DNA of 64,000 nucleotides from Mesorhizobium sp. B2-3-4 (GCF_006442315.1 NZ_VFVY01000020.1:62001-126000); one strand, 5' to 3'. Counted from the stretch's first letter, positions 43,765-53,075 are shown. The notes: generated by a model from the letters alone, not told the origin. Translations and numbers: made by a program.

Positions 43765-44412
43765 CTATCCACGCGCGGCCCACAGCAGACCACGCTCGGC
43801 AATGGTGGCCATTTCCGGCACGGCGAACTCATCCGCCGTGTGCCCGAGCGAACTGTAAAAGACCTTGCCGGCGCCATACCGGCGCTTCCACACCACCGGC
43901 ATGACCACGCCGCCAAGGCCTGGGAAATGCGCGTCGGTGAAGCTGGTCGTCGCCAGCACGTCGTTGGCCGGATCGACATGCATGTAATACTGCTCCGACC
44001 GATAGGCGAAATCACCGACGCCGCTCGTGATCGGATCGTCCGGCCTTGAGATGACGACAGTGTAGTCGATGATATCGCCGGGGTGCGCGACCCACTGGCC
44101 GCCGGTCATGAACTGGTAGTCGGGCTCGTTGCGGAAGCTGTCGCCCATCGTGCCGTGAAAGCCGCCGAGCCCGCTTCCCCAGCGAACGGCCTGCGTCAGG
44201 TTCCTCAACTCGGCCTTTTCGATCGCCGACATGGTGATGACGGGTACGATGAGATCGAATGAGGCAAGGTTTGGATCGGCGAACATTTCGGTGCCATGGC
44301 CGAGCGTCACCGTGAATCCATTGCGCTCCAGCATGTCGCGCACGATTTTGGCGCTGCGCTCAGGCGTGTGGCCTTCCCAGCCGCCCCAGGCAATCAACGC
44401 CGTCTTCTGCAT
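43765..44412 (-). CDS. ThuA domain protein
   Basis: A 215-residue member of the ThuA (trehalose utilisation) family, a class I glutamine amidotransferase-like fold whose members act in sugar or keto-sugar metabolism. Landmarks are LIAWGGWEGHTPERSAKIVR, GSGLGGFHGTMGDSFRNEPD, EQYYMHVDPANDVLATTSFT and VVWKRRYGAGKVFYSSLGHT. The length is normal for short ThuA proteins. It lies at the end of the plus-strand VOC gene, convergent. Confidence 0.9.
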   Translation of the reverse strand: MQKTALIAWGGWEGHTPERSAKIVRDMLERNGFTVTLGHGTEMFADPNLASFDLIVPVITMSAIEKAELRNLTQAVRWGSGLGGFHGTMGDSFRNEPDYQFMTGGQWVAHPGDIIDYTVVISRPDDPITSGVGDFAYRSEQYYMHVDPANDVLATTSFTDAHFPGLGGVVMPVVWKRRYGAGKVFYSSLGHTADEFAVPEMATIAERGLLWAARG

Positions 44413-44460
44413 GCCGTGAACTCCATCCTGCTCCCCGCGGATGGTTACACGGCGCGGCCG

Positions 44461-45483
44461 TCAGCGCCAGCCCAGCCCCGGCGCGACATGGGTCAGGATC
44501 GCTTCCAGCACATGAGCGTTGTAGTCGACGCCGAGCTGGTTGGGCACGGTGAGCAGCAGCGTGTCGGCCTCGGCGATCGCCTCGTCCTGCGCCAGTTCCC
44601 TGATCAGCACGTCAGGCTCGGCGGCGTAGCTGCGGCCGAAGATGGCGCGCGTGTTCTCCTCGATGAAGCCGATCTGGTCGCGGCTCTCATTGCCGCGCCC
44701 GAAATAGGCCCGGTCGCGGTCGTCGACCAGGGCGAAGATGCTGCGGCTGACCGAGACGCGCGGCTCGTGGCTGTGCCCGGCCGCCTTCCAGGCTTCGCGA
44801 TAGGCGCGGATCTGCTCGGCCTGCTGGACGTGGAACGGCTTGCCGCTCTCATCGAATTTCAGCGTCGAGCTCTGCAAGTTCATGCCGAGCTTGGCCGCCC
44901 ATTCCGAGGTTGCGTTGGTGGCCGCGCCCCACCAGATGCGCTCGCGCAAGCCTTCCGAATGCGGCTCGAGCCTGAGCAGGCCGGGCGGGTTGGGGAACAT
45001 CGGTCTTGGATTGGGCTGGGCAAAACCCTCGCCGCGCAACGTGTCGAGGAAAACCTCGGCGTGATGGCGCGCCATGTCGGCCTCGCTGTGGCCCTCCTGC
45101 GGCACATAGCCGAAATAGCGCCAGCCATCGATGACCTGCTCGGGTGAGCCACGGCTGATGCCCAATTGCAGTCGCCCACCGGCGATGATGTCGGCCGCTC
45201 CCGCGTCCTCGGCCATGTAGAGCGGGTTCTCGTAGCGCATGTCGATGACCGCCGTGCCGATCTCGATGCGGCTGGTCCTGGCGCCGACCGCCGCCAGCAG
45301 CGGGAATGGCGAGGCAAGCTGGCGTGCGAAATGATGCACGCGGAAATAGGCGCCGTCCGCGCCCAGCTGCTCGGCGGCGACGGCAAGATCGATGGATTGC
45401 AAGAGCGCGTCGGAAGCCGAGCGCACCTGCGATTGCGACGAGGGCGTCCAGTGCCCGAATGACAGGAAACCGATTTTTTTCAT
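44461..45483 (-). CDS. LLM class flavin-dependent oxidoreductase
   Basis: A 340-residue luciferase-like monooxygenase, distinct from the NtaA-type protein at 102. It opens MKKIGFLSFGHWTPSSQSQV and has YFRVHHFARQLASPFPLLAA, RIEIGTAVIDMRYENPLYMA, RLQLGISRGSPEQVIDGWRY, typical of the group related to alkanal monooxygenase. A second ATG two codons upstream (45489) is possible. It is divergent from the CoA-transferase gene, and its substrate is unknown. Confidence 0.86.
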   Translation of the reverse strand: MKKIGFLSFGHWTPSSQSQVRSASDALLQSIDLAVAAEQLGADGAYFRVHHFARQLASPFPLLAAVGARTSRIEIGTAVIDMRYENPLYMAEDAGAADIIAGGRLQLGISRGSPEQVIDGWRYFGYVPQEGHSEADMARHHAEVFLDTLRGEGFAQPNPRPMFPNPPGLLRLEPHSEGLRERIWWGAATNATSEWAAKLGMNLQSSTLKFDESGKPFHVQQAEQIRAYREAWKAAGHSHEPRVSVSRSIFALVDDRDRAYFGRGNESRDQIGFIEENTRAIFGRSYAAEPDVLIRELAQDEAIAEADTLLLTVPNQLGVDYNAHVLEAILTHVAPGLGWR

Positions 45484-45589
45484 GGTCATGAAGTATATGC
45501 GGGCGGCACATGCTTCAATGGCGAAAGAGCAGGGTTACACACCGTCGCCTTTCGGCGTGCCGAAGGGATTGACCGCCATGGAGGGTGGG

Positions 45590-46675
45590 ATGCTGAAGGG
45601 GATCCGCATCGTCGAGATCGAGGCGCTGGGGCCGGCGCCCTTCGCCGGCATGCTCTTCGCCGACCTCGGCGCCGACGTCATCGTCGTCCATCGCAAGCAG
45701 GCATCGATGCCGGGCATGCCCGAGCGCTCGCTGCTCGATCGCGGCAAGCGCTCCATCGCGCTCGACCTGAAGGATGAGGCCGACGCGGCCGTGCTGACGT
45801 GCCTGATCGCCACCGCGGACGGGCTGATCGAAGGGTTCCGGCCCGGCGTCATGGAACGTCTCGGGCTTGGCCCGCGAGACTGCTTCGCGGTCAACAAGCG
45901 CCTGGTCTATGGCCGCATGACCGGCTGGGGCCAGGAGGGGCCGCTGGCCCACACAGCCGGTCATGACATGAATTATGCCGGCGTGTCCGGCGCGCTCTGG
46001 TACGCCTCCGCGCCGGGCGAACCGCCCATGGCGCCGCCGACTTTGGTCGGCGACATTGGCGGCGGCGCGCTCTATCTGGCGATCGGCATGCTGGCCGCCA
46101 TCATCGGCGCCCGAGCCACCGGCGAAGGCACCATCGTCGATGCCGCGATCGTCGACGGCTCGGCCCACATGATGAACCTGCTGATGTCGCTCGGCCAGTC
46201 CGGCGCGCTTGCCGCCGAGCGCGGCCGCGGCCTGCTCGACGGGCCGCACTGGTGCCGCGTCTACCGCACGTCCGACGGCGGCTTCATCAGCGTCCAGTGC
46301 CTGGAGCCGAAATTCTATGCCCTCTTCCTCGACAGGCTTGGCCTTGCCGCCGATCCGCAATTCGCCAGCCAGTTCGATCGCGATCTGTGGCCCGGGCTTT
46401 GCGATCGGCTGGCGGCGATCTTTGCCACGCGGCCACGCGACGAGTGGGTCAAGCTGTTCGAAGGGTCGGACGCCTGTGTCGGACCTGTCCTCAGCCCCCA
46501 TGAAGCGGCGCGGCATCCGCACATGGCCGCGCGCGGCACATGGCTGACAGCGGACGGCGCCTTGCAGGCTGCGGCCGCGCCACGCTTTTCCGGATGGACG
46601 CACGGCATGCCGGCGAAAAGCCCCGCGCGCGGCGAGCACGACGCCGAAATCCGTGCCGAGCTGGCGGAACCTTGA
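45590..46675 (+). CDS. CaiB/BaiF family CoA-transferase (alpha-methylacyl-CoA racemase-like)
   Basis: A 361-residue family III CoA-transferase. It starts MLKGIRIVEIEALGPAPFAG, with LFADLGADVIVVHRKQ, RSIALDLKDE, VYGRMTGWGQEGPLAHTAGH (with an active-site type DMNYAGVSGAL), and GEGTIVDAAIVDGSAHMMNL. This closely resembles alpha-methylacyl-CoA racemase. The ATG at 45590 has GGAGGGTGGG before it; the ATG at 45578 is less likely. The family moves CoA between acids or epimerises 2-methyl-acyl-CoA. Confidence 0.88.
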   Translation: MLKGIRIVEIEALGPAPFAGMLFADLGADVIVVHRKQASMPGMPERSLLDRGKRSIALDLKDEADAAVLTCLIATADGLIEGFRPGVMERLGLGPRDCFAVNKRLVYGRMTGWGQEGPLAHTAGHDMNYAGVSGALWYASAPGEPPMAPPTLVGDIGGGALYLAIGMLAAIIGARATGEGTIVDAAIVDGSAHMMNLLMSLGQSGALAAERGRGLLDGPHWCRVYRTSDGGFISVQCLEPKFYALFLDRLGLAADPQFASQFDRDLWPGLCDRLAAIFATRPRDEWVKLFEGSDACVGPVLSPHEAARHPHMAARGTWLTADGALQAAAAPRFSGWTHGMPAKSPARGEHDAEIRAELAEP

Positions 46676-46757
46676 TGGCTCCGTGGTAGGCTATGCCAGC
46701 CAGTGTTCGCTGGCAGCCTGCTGCCTGAGATGGCTGGCAAATTCAGGACGAGGTTCC

Positions 46758-47288
46758 ATGGCGGTTCGGCCGATCGTGAAATACCCCAGCCCCCTTCTGC
46801 GGATCGTCACGGATCCCGTCCGGCATTTCGACGAGGATTTGCGGCAGCTGGCGGCGGACCTCGTCGACACCATGCGTGCCGCGCCCGGCATCGGCATCAC
46901 CGGCTCGCATATCGGCGTGTTGCAGCGTGTCGTCGTCATCGAGCTGCCCGGCGCCGGCAAGCCCTCCATCTATGTCAATCCGGCCATCGTCGAGGCCTCG
47001 ACCGAGATGATCCGTCACACCGAAGGCAGCATTTCGATGCCGGGCGTGACCGAGGAGCTGGAGCGCCACGCCCGCGTCAGCGTCGGCTTCCAGGACCTGG
47101 ACGGCGCCGAGCATGTCGAGGAGGCAGAGGGTCTGCTGGCGGTTTGCCACCAGCACGAAATCGACCAGCTCGACGGGCTGTTCTGGATTCAGAGGCTTTC
47201 ACGCCTGAGGCGCGACCGGCTGATCAAGCGCTACGGCAAGCTGGCGGGATCGTCCCGACAGTCTATTTCCCGCAGTGATGATCGTTGA
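46758..47288 (+). CDS. Peptide deformylase-like protein lacking metal ligands
   Basis: A 176-residue homologue of peptide deformylase (start VRPIVKYPSPLLRIVTDPVR). Classical enzymes have GxGxAAxQ, EGCLS and HExDH. Here motif 1 is GIGITGSHIG (residues 44-53), motif 2 is EGSISMPG with Ser91 in place of the metal-binding Cys, and motif 3 is HEIDQLDG with Gln137 in place of the second His. Only the first His and the Glu remain. It is therefore unlikely to bind iron and act as a deformylase and may be a non-catalytic or repurposed paralogue. Its 3' end overlaps the tail of a convergent gene. Confidence 0.85.
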   Translation: MAVRPIVKYPSPLLRIVTDPVRHFDEDLRQLAADLVDTMRAAPGIGITGSHIGVLQRVVVIELPGAGKPSIYVNPAIVEASTEMIRHTEGSISMPGVTEELERHARVSVGFQDLDGAEHVEEAEGLLAVCHQHEIDQLDGLFWIQRLSRLRRDRLIKRYGKLAGSSRQSISRSDDR

Positions 47289-47535
47289 TGTGGTTGATGG
47301 CAAAGCCATCGGGGCCTGTACGGTCATAGGAACATGGCCCTGCGCCGGTGGTGAACAGCTGCTGGTCATAATAGCGCGGGCCGCCGAACAGGAAGTCGAA
47401 GAGGTTGTCGTCTGCCGGCACATAGCGCTGCTGGTCGATGTGCTTGTAATGCCTGGTCCCGGCGAACGCCGAAGAAGCCGCGCCGCAACCCACGGCCAGT
47501 GCGAGAGCGCATATCGCAAGCGATTTCATGGTCAT
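47263..47535 (-). CDS. Small secreted protein of unknown function
   Basis: About 90 residues with a signal peptide (MTMKSLAICALALAVGCGAA, cleaved after AFA) and a short mature part rich in Tyr, Asp and His (RHYKHIDQQRYVPADDNLFD, ending NHINDHHCGK). AGGAAGG lies 8 bases before the ATG at 47535. No domain is recognised. Its 3' end overlaps the PDF-like gene tail by 26 bases, convergent. Confidence 0.6.
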   Translation of the reverse strand: MTMKSLAICALALAVGCGAASSAFAGTRHYKHIDQQRYVPADDNLFDFLFGGPRYYDQQLFTTGAGPCSYDRTGPDGFAINHINDHHCGK

Positions 47536-47800
47536 CGGCAAAACCTTCCTGACTGCCTAAAGTCCATAATATAGCGAAAATCGTCAAAGAGACAAAAGTT
47601 CCGGGTGAGGCGACGTGACCATGGCGCCGTCCGCGTCCGGACCGAACTGCACAGCGCATCAGAAAATCGAAATTGCCCCTGCCGCCCCGAGCCGCGATGG
47701 TCTGGTGGGAGGCAGCCGGCTCAAGGCTGCGGAGGAATTGCCGGACGGCAGGGCTGCCGGCAGGCTGCCGCTTGGAGCTGGCAGCGAGGGAGGTAGGACA

Positions 47801-48799
47801 TTGGCTGGTTCGGGCAAATCCGACACCGCGCGCCCGGGCATCAAAATGTCCCAGGAACTCGTCGTCGTGGCGATCTCGGCCGTCCTCTTCGTCGTGTTCT
47901 CGGCGACGCTCAACAATTTCCTGAGCCAGGGCAACATCCTCGCCATTCTGAAGAACGTCTCGATCCTCGGCACGCTTGCCGTCGGCATGGGGTTCATCGT
48001 CGTCGGCCGCGGCATCGATCTCACCATGGTGGCTGTGATGGTCGTCGGCGTCGCCTTCTCGATCTGGATCTCCACCTGGGGCGTCGACTTCACGCTGGCC
48101 GTCATCTGCGGCGCCATCCTGGTCGCGGTCATCGGCCTGTTCACCGGCATCATGGTGGCGGTGGCCGAAATCCCGCCGATCTTCGCCACCCTGGCGATCG
48201 CCTCCTCGGTCTACGGCTCCGGCCGCATCGTCTTTGCGTCCGACGTGCTCTATGCCCCCTCCGATATCGGCTGGCTGAAATTCGTCGGCAACGGCACCAT
48301 CCTGGGCATCCCGATGTCCGTCATCATCTTCGCCGCCGTGGCCGCGCTCATGGGCTTCTTCCTCAGGAAGACCCGCTTCGGCCGGCTGGTCTATGCCACC
48401 GGCGACAACCCGAACGCGGCCCGCACCACCGGCCTGCCGACGCGCCCGATCATCGTAACGCAATATGTCATCAGCGCCCTCATTGCCTATACCGCCGGCA
48501 TCATCATGCTGGGGCTGGTCACCGGCATCGACACGCGCCTCTACAATTCCAGCCTGATCTACGACGTGCTGCTGGTCGTCGTGCTAGGCGGTATCGGCCT
48601 CTCCGGCGGCCAGGGTGGCGTGCGCAACGTCATCGTCGGCACCATCCTGGTCGGCATCCTGACCAACGGCATGACGATCCTGAACTTCAGCTACACCAGC
48701 CAGAACCTGATCAAGAGCGTGATCCTGCTGGGCGCGCTGGCGATCGACGCCATCATCAATCCCCGCGACGAGCAGACCTCGCAGAGCGGCGACATCTGA
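47801..48799 (+). CDS. Sugar ABC transporter permease (RbsC type), first of two
   Basis: About 332 residues with multiple membrane spans. Landmarks: LGTLAVGMGFIVVGRGIDLT, YATGDNPNAARTTGLPTRPI, VLGGIGLSGGQGGVRNVIVG. The TTG at 47801 with GGGAGG 7 bases upstream is the best start; an ATG at 47846 has a poorer site. It is the first gene of a five-gene ABC operon and would pair with the permease-propeller fusion as a heterodimer. Confidence 0.85.
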   Translation: MAGSGKSDTARPGIKMSQELVVVAISAVLFVVFSATLNNFLSQGNILAILKNVSILGTLAVGMGFIVVGRGIDLTMVAVMVVGVAFSIWISTWGVDFTLAVICGAILVAVIGLFTGIMVAVAEIPPIFATLAIASSVYGSGRIVFASDVLYAPSDIGWLKFVGNGTILGIPMSVIIFAAVAALMGFFLRKTRFGRLVYATGDNPNAARTTGLPTRPIIVTQYVISALIAYTAGIIMLGLVTGIDTRLYNSSLIYDVLLVVVLGGIGLSGGQGGVRNVIVGTILVGILTNGMTILNFSYTSQNLIKSVILLGALAIDAIINPRDEQTSQSGDI

Positions 48800-48834
48800 A
48801 ACAAAGAACTCACATCAAATCAGGGAGGAAACCA

Positions 48835-49851
48835 ATGAAACTGTTCAAGAACTGCCTGCTGGCGGGCCTGACAGCGCTGACGCTGCTGGGTGCGGCGCAA
48901 GTCACCACCGCACAGGAAACCGACCAGGTCGGCCGCTCGACCTATCTCGAGGCGCTGAAGGGCAAGAAGGTCATCTTCGTGCCGATCTCGCAGGGCATGG
49001 ACCTCAACCAGGCCTGGGTGGTGGTGTGGCAGCGGCACGCCGCCCGCTACGGCTTCAGCCTCGAAGTGCGCGATCCCTCCGGCGACACCAATGCCGGCAT
49101 CCGCGCCATGCAGGGCGCCATCGCCGAGAAGCCCGACCTGATCATCGTGCAGAACCCCGATGTCCAGACCTATGCGCGCCTGTTGAAGCAGGCGCAGGCC
49201 GCCGGCATCAAGGTGCTGCAGGTCAACATGCAGTCGGCGACGCAGACCGACTCCTATGTCGGCAATGACTGGATCGAGATGGGCCGCCTCGAAATGGGCG
49301 AATTGGCCAAGCACTGCACCGGGCCGAACGCCGTCTCGCACAAGGTGGTCTGGCTTGCCGGCGTCCAGACGGGCGCGGCCAACATCTACATGCGCACCGG
49401 CATCGACGAGGTGCTGAAGGCCAATCCCGAGCTGCAGCTCGTCTCCGACCAGCCGGCCGACTACATGAGCGAAAAGGCCCGCCAGATCACCGAGACGGTC
49501 CTTCAGCAGCATCCGGACCTGTGCGGCATCATGGGCATCTGGGACAATGCCGAGGTCGGCGCGGGTGCAGCCGTCGTTGCCGCCGGCAAGCAGGACCAGG
49601 TGACGATCGTCACCAATGGCGCCGGCAGCGCCACCGGCTGCGAGAGCATCAAGAACGGCCTGCTCGACGTGATCTTCAACTTCAACGCCCCGATCCAGGC
49701 CGAGATCGCCGCCCAGCAGATTTCCGAACTGCTGCAGCAGCCCGACCGCAAGGCCGGCAGCGAGAAGACCATCTTCTTCGGCCCGATCACCCGCGTCGAC
49801 AAGACCAACGCAACCGGCAGGAACTGCTGGAAGCTGGACGAGCTCAAGTAA
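48835..49851 (+). CDS. Sugar ABC transporter substrate-binding protein
   Basis: A 338-residue periplasmic binding protein with signal peptide (MKLFKNCLLAGLTALTLLGA, cleaved after VTTA or similar). Binding-protein lobes include KKVIFVPISQGMDLNQAWVV, IIVQNPDVQTYARLLKQAQA, LCGIMGIWDNAEVGAGAAVV and VTIVTNGAGSATGCESIKNG. AGGGAGGAAA precedes the ATG. It lies between the two permease genes of the operon. The ligand is probably a sugar or a lactone-related compound, given the linked propeller proteins. Confidence 0.9.
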   Translation: MKLFKNCLLAGLTALTLLGAAQVTTAQETDQVGRSTYLEALKGKKVIFVPISQGMDLNQAWVVVWQRHAARYGFSLEVRDPSGDTNAGIRAMQGAIAEKPDLIIVQNPDVQTYARLLKQAQAAGIKVLQVNMQSATQTDSYVGNDWIEMGRLEMGELAKHCTGPNAVSHKVVWLAGVQTGAANIYMRTGIDEVLKANPELQLVSDQPADYMSEKARQITETVLQQHPDLCGIMGIWDNAEVGAGAAVVAAGKQDQVTIVTNGAGSATGCESIKNGLLDVIFNFNAPIQAEIAAQQISELLQQPDRKAGSEKTIFFGPITRVDKTNATGRNCWKLDELK

Positions 49852-49863
49852 CGGACTTCATTG

Positions 49864-51981
49864 ATGAGCCTGGCCGAAAGCCTAGTGCGCTGGCGCTACC
49901 GCCTCCTCCCCGACCACGTGGTCGGGGAGATCCTGACCAAGAAGTGGATCGACAGCGTCATCCCCTTCACGGCGCTGGTGATCCTGTGCGCGATTTTCGG
50001 CTCGATCGTGCCGGGCTTCTTCGACCTGACGACGCTGACCAACCTCAGCGGCCAGACCGCCGAGCTTGGCCTGGTCGTGCTCGGCATGACCATCGTCATG
50101 GTGTCGGGCGGCATCGACCTGTCGGTCGGCTCGACCTTCGCGCTCGCCGTGCTGGTCACGCTCTACGGCATGAATGTCGAGCAGTGGAGCTTTGGGGTTG
50201 GCCTGCTGGCATGCCTTGGCCTCGGCGTCGTCTGCGGCGCCATCAACGGCTTCCTGGTCGGCTTCCTGCGCATGCGGGCGTTCCTCACCACGCTGGTCAC
50301 GCTCATCATCTACCGCTCGACCTTCGACATCGTCTTCCCGCAGGTCTCGACGCCCATCGTCACCAGCGGCCCGGATTCGCCGGCCTATGATTTCCTCGGC
50401 TTCGGCACGATCTGGGGCGTGCCGACCTCCTTCGTCGTCTTTGTCGTCATCGCGCTGGCGATCCACCTCGTCCTGTCGCGCGCCCGCTATGGCTGGCGCC
50501 TGTTCGCGGTCGGCGGCGCGCGCCGCTCCGCCTACAATGCCGGCATCAATGTGCGCTTCACCCTGTTCAGCGCCTATGTGCTCTGCTCGGTGCTGGTGGC
50601 GCTCTCCGGCTTCTTCTTCTCGGCCCGCATCGGCAGCGCGGCTTCCGACATCGGGACCGGGCTCGAACTGCAGGTGCTGACCGCCACCGTGCTCGGCGGC
50701 ATTTCTCTGGGCGGCGGGCGCGGCTCGGTCGCCAAGGCGCTGATGGGCACCGTCTTCGTGCTCGTCCTGTCGAACAGCCTGCTTGCGCTCGCCGTGCCCG
50801 GCCCCGTCAACTTCCTGATCCTCGGCTTCGTGCTGCTGCTCTCGGTGCTGCTCGACGTCCGCTGGGTCAAGAACCGCCACAAGATCCTGCGCAGCGTCTA
50901 CATCTCGCCGACCTTCGCCAAGATGCCGCAGGCGATCTCGACGGCGCCCGGCGCGCCAATGGCGGTGAACGACCGGCTGAAGGACGTCGGCGTCATCGGC
51001 CTCGGCTTCCTCGACGGCGCCGAGGATGTGATCTTCGACCGGCAGGACCGCCTCTATACCGGCAGCCGGCAGGGCGACATACTGCGCTTCCAGCCGCCGC
51101 ATTACACCGAGAGCGAAGTGTTCGCCCATATTGGCGGCTCGCCTCTCGGCATGGCTTTCGACCGCGACGACAACCTGGTCATCTGCGTCGCCGGCATGGG
51201 CCTTTACCGGGTCGCCCCGAATGGCGATGTCAAGCTGCTGACGGCCGAGACCAACCGTTCGCTGACATCGGTGGTCGACGACTCCACCATGAAGCTCGCC
51301 GACGACTGCGATATCCTGCCCGATGGCCGCATCGTCTTCTCCGAGGCGACCGTGCGCTTCGAGATGCACGACTGGTATGCCGACGCGCTGGAAAGCCGCG
51401 GCAATGGCCGCATCATTGTCCACGATCCCCGGACCGGCGCGACGCGCACGCTTTTGTCCAACCTCGTCTTCCCGAACGGCATCTGCACGGCCTTCGACGG
51501 CCAGTCGGTTCTGTTCGCCGAAAGCTGGGCCTGCCGCATCAGCCGCTACTATTTCGACGGCCCCAAGAAGGGCAAGGTCGAGCGCGTTCTCGAAGGTTTG
51601 CCGGGCTATCCCGACAACATCAACCGCGCCTCCGACGGCACCTACTGGCTGGCGCTGATGGGCATGCGCACGCCGGCGCTCGACCTGTCGCTGGAAATGC
51701 CGGGCTTCCGCCGCCGCATGGCGCGGCGGGTGTCGGAGGACGCCTGGCTGATGCCAAATCTCAACACCGGCTGCGTGCTGCGCTTCGACGAGAACGGCCA
51801 GATCCTCGAAAGCCTGTGGGACCAGGTCGGCGAGAAGCATCCGATGATCACCTCGATGCGCGAGCACAAGGGCATCCTCTATCTCTGCGGCATCTTCAAC
51901 AACCGCATGGGCACGCTGCCCCTAAAGGGCGTCGATCCTGACTGGTTCAGCTCGGATTCCTACTGGGGCAAGAAGCCATGA
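49864..51981 (+). CDS. Fusion: sugar ABC permease plus SMP-30/gluconolactonase-like propeller
   Basis: About 705 residues in two parts. Residues 1-345 are an RbsC-type permease (LGLVVLGMTIVMVSGGIDLS, LFAVGGARRSAYNAGINVRF, VLGGISLGGGRGSVAKALMG). Residues about 370-705 are a soluble six-bladed propeller of the SMP-30/strictosidine synthase-like group (LGFLDGAEDVIFDRQDRLYT, LPDGRIVFSEATVRFEMHDW, LLSNLVFPNGICTAFDGQSV, RASDGTYWLALMGMR). Strictosidine synthase-like enzymes and lactonases share this fold. The fusion puts a propeller on the membrane, so substrate entry and ring-opening or binding could be coupled. The next gene is a second propeller. No frameshift separates the two parts. Confidence 0.88.
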   Translation: MSLAESLVRWRYRLLPDHVVGEILTKKWIDSVIPFTALVILCAIFGSIVPGFFDLTTLTNLSGQTAELGLVVLGMTIVMVSGGIDLSVGSTFALAVLVTLYGMNVEQWSFGVGLLACLGLGVVCGAINGFLVGFLRMRAFLTTLVTLIIYRSTFDIVFPQVSTPIVTSGPDSPAYDFLGFGTIWGVPTSFVVFVVIALAIHLVLSRARYGWRLFAVGGARRSAYNAGINVRFTLFSAYVLCSVLVALSGFFFSARIGSAASDIGTGLELQVLTATVLGGISLGGGRGSVAKALMGTVFVLVLSNSLLALAVPGPVNFLILGFVLLLSVLLDVRWVKNRHKILRSVYISPTFAKMPQAISTAPGAPMAVNDRLKDVGVIGLGFLDGAEDVIFDRQDRLYTGSRQGDILRFQPPHYTESEVFAHIGGSPLGMAFDRDDNLVICVAGMGLYRVAPNGDVKLLTAETNRSLTSVVDDSTMKLADDCDILPDGRIVFSEATVRFEMHDWYADALESRGNGRIIVHDPRTGATRTLLSNLVFPNGICTAFDGQSVLFAESWACRISRYYFDGPKKGKVERVLEGLPGYPDNINRASDGTYWLALMGMRTPALDLSLEMPGFRRRMARRVSEDAWLMPNLNTGCVLRFDENGQILESLWDQVGEKHPMITSMREHKGILYLCGIFNNRMGTLPLKGVDPDWFSSDSYWGKKP

Positions 51982-53072
51982 GCGGTTTGAGCCAGCTTTT
52001 TGACCGCTTCCTCGGCCGTGGCGATTGGGCCGTCACGGTGCCGACCCTCGACGGCCCGCTCCTGCCCAACCAGAGGCTGGAAGAGGCCGAGCCATTTGCC
52101 GGTCTCGCCGAGGCCGACAATCTCGTGCGCACCGACAAGGGCATCCTGGCCAGCAGCGCGAACCGGCTGATGCGCTTCGGCGCCGACGGCCATGCCGAGA
52201 CGCTGCAGGAATTTCCCGGCGACATCACGGCCCTTGCCCATGCCCGCGGCATGACCGCGATGGCCATCGACGGCAAGGGCGTCGTCATTCGCGGCGGCCT
52301 GCATGACGGGCGTGAAGCAACCGGTGACGAGGCCCGGCGTCTCTCCTGCGTCACCGCCCTCACCTTCCTCGACAGCAACACCTTGCTGGTGGCCAACGGC
52401 TCGGGGACGCTGCCGGCAAGCGGCTGGCGCCGCGACCTGATGCAGAAGAACGCGTCCGGCTCGCTCTGGCGCCTCGATCTGAAAAGCGGCCGGCTGGAGC
52501 TGATCCGCGACGGCCTCGCCTGGCCGGCCGGCATCGCCACCACCGGATCCAACCGCGTCTACGTCACCGAAGCCTGGCGCCACCGCGTGCTGGCGATCGA
52601 CCTTGCCACAAGGGCGACGCTGCCCGTGCTGGAACATCTGCCGGCCTATCCAGCCCGCATCGCGCCGGCCTTCAACGCCGGCTACTGGCTGACCTTCTAT
52701 TCCGTGCGCAACCAGCTGGTGGAGTTCATCCTGCGCGAGGAGGCCTACCGCAAGCGCATGCTGGCGGAAGTCCCGGAAGCCTACTGGATGGCGCCGTCGC
52801 TCGGCTCGTGGCGCGACTATCGCGAGCCGATGCAAGGCAGCCAGTTGAAGCAGATGAACGTGCTGAAGCCCTACGCCGTCACCCGGTCTTACGGGCTGGT
52901 GGTGCATTGCGACCAGAACATGAAGCCGCTGTCGAGCTTCCATTCCCGCGCCGACGGCAAGGTGCACGGCACGCTGAGCGCCTGCGAGGCGGGCGATGAC
53001 CTGCTCGTCGCCTCGCGCGGCGGCTCCAGGATCGTGCGTGTGGCCGCCGCCGCCGGCGGCAAGCGGGGTTAA
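51978..53072 (+). CDS. Strictosidine synthase/SMP-30-like beta-propeller protein
   Basis: A 364-residue free-standing propeller related to the C-terminal half of the preceding fusion. Shared words include LTFLDSNTLLVANGSGTLPA, RDGLAWPAGIATTGSNRVYV, TEAWRHRVLAIDLATRATLP and the ending VASRGGSRIVRVAAAAG. No signal peptide, so it is probably cytoplasmic unless held by the membrane. Its ATG overlaps the fusion stop (ATGA at 51978-51981). It may act as a lactonase or a binding protein for the imported compound. Confidence 0.82.
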   Translation: MSGLSQLFDRFLGRGDWAVTVPTLDGPLLPNQRLEEAEPFAGLAEADNLVRTDKGILASSANRLMRFGADGHAETLQEFPGDITALAHARGMTAMAIDGKGVVIRGGLHDGREATGDEARRLSCVTALTFLDSNTLLVANGSGTLPASGWRRDLMQKNASGSLWRLDLKSGRLELIRDGLAWPAGIATTGSNRVYVTEAWRHRVLAIDLATRATLPVLEHLPAYPARIAPAFNAGYWLTFYSVRNQLVEFILREEAYRKRMLAEVPEAYWMAPSLGSWRDYREPMQGSQLKQMNVLKPYAVTRSYGLVVHCDQNMKPLSSFHSRADGKVHGTLSACEAGDDLLVASRGGSRIVRVAAAAGGKRG

Positions 53073-53075
53073 GCG

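Noticed and set aside
49882-51867. 661-codon minus-strand frame across the permease-propeller fusion
   Set aside because: Its composition (runs of Asp, Arg, Gly, His, Ala) is typical of a shadow, and the plus frame has clear permease and propeller motifs.
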